64,000 nt of DNA from Helicobacter_F equorum (lineage in GTDB: Bacteria > Campylobacterota > Campylobacteria > Campylobacterales > Helicobacteraceae), in the NCBI RefSeq assembly GCF_042649585.1, contig NZ_JBHRZM010000009.1, positions 358,048-422,047 on the forward strand. Reading direction: 5' to 3'. The translations under genes and the position numbers were made by a program. Position 1 is the stretch's first letter. Every line of letters begins with the position of its first letter. The notes below the pieces were generated by a model. That model had not been told where the DNA came from, made no database searches, and worked only from the letters and a program-made list of their open reading frames with translations. Shown piece after piece: positions 63,996 to 64,000 of this stretch.

Positions 63996-64000
63996 TCTTT

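Noticed and set aside
1..64000. CRISPR array, or a complete restriction, toxin-antitoxin or other defence system
   Set aside because: No regularly spaced repeats and no cas, toxin-antitoxin or intact restriction gene was found on reading both strands.

Overview
The window is a stretch of an epsilonproteobacterial chromosome, almost certainly a Helicobacter of the enterohepatic kind. The evidence is gene content and order. Blocks seen here that match Helicobacter pylori order, from memory, are ddl / hydrolase / murF / HIT, nifS-nifU, fabG-acpP-fabF-accA, cysS-murJ and nadA-psd. The orphan regulator HsrA, the small epsilon-type SRP RNA, a FlgL of about 850 residues and MagIII-type glycosylase point the same way. 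Base composition is roughly 38% G+C, genes are tightly packed, and many -10 boxes read TATAAT without a clear -35.

Layout. 0-10 kb (mostly minus strand): trxB, an ankyrin-repeat protein, then HIT / murF / acylphosphatase / hydrolase / ddl, a frame-shifted phase-variable acyltransferase, and the Fe-S assembly pair nifU-nifS. 10-17.8 kb (plus): flgL with a degenerate polysaccharide deacetylase, hsrA, SRP RNA, and the fatty-acid genes fabG-acpP-fabF-accA. 17.9-24.2 kb: a dead AraC regulator with a poly-C tract, thiD, small membrane proteins, pepF and hisS. 24.2-31.9 kb: a phosphate cassette (pstS-pstC-pstA-phoX-small ORF-pstB-response regulator, minus strand) that looks acquired. A Pho-box-like site sits in front of pstS, and both sides carry decayed gene fragments (hypC, a cytosine methyltransferase tail, probably hypB, and an unrecognised ORF). 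31.9-39.2 kb: NDH-2, a second phase-variable acyltransferase, cysS, murJ and a FapA-type protein. 39.2-40.2 kb is decayed sequence. 40.2-46.5 kb is one long minus-strand run: three lipoproteins (COG3014, LpoB-like, LPP20-like), queuosine-precursor transporter, psd, nadA and a phase-variable glycosyltransferase. 46.6-52.1 kb: ribBA, tRNA-Pro(GGG), a pseudogene, ilvC, a metallophosphoesterase and a phase-OFF FkbM-like methyltransferase. 52.2-64 kb: uppP, an outer-membrane protein, magIII, a TPR-glycosyltransferase, mnmG, mqo, a TauE-type transporter, a J-domain protein and a phase-variable LTA-synthase-like sulfatase.

Three threads join the genes. First, six C9-C10/G9-G10 tracts sit in surface-modification genes or a regulator. 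Two genes are in frame (ON) and three surface genes are out of frame (OFF), so this is a phase-variation repertoire. Second, the phosphate cassette carries uptake, a Tat-exported phosphatase and a regulator together. It nearly lacks a 7-base word (AGATTCT/AGAATCT) that is about ten-fold enriched in the first 20 kb. Third, that word also occurs as inverted pairs in two intergenic hairpins, as DNA-uptake words do in other bacteria. No complete defence system, prophage, insertion sequence or CRISPR array was seen.
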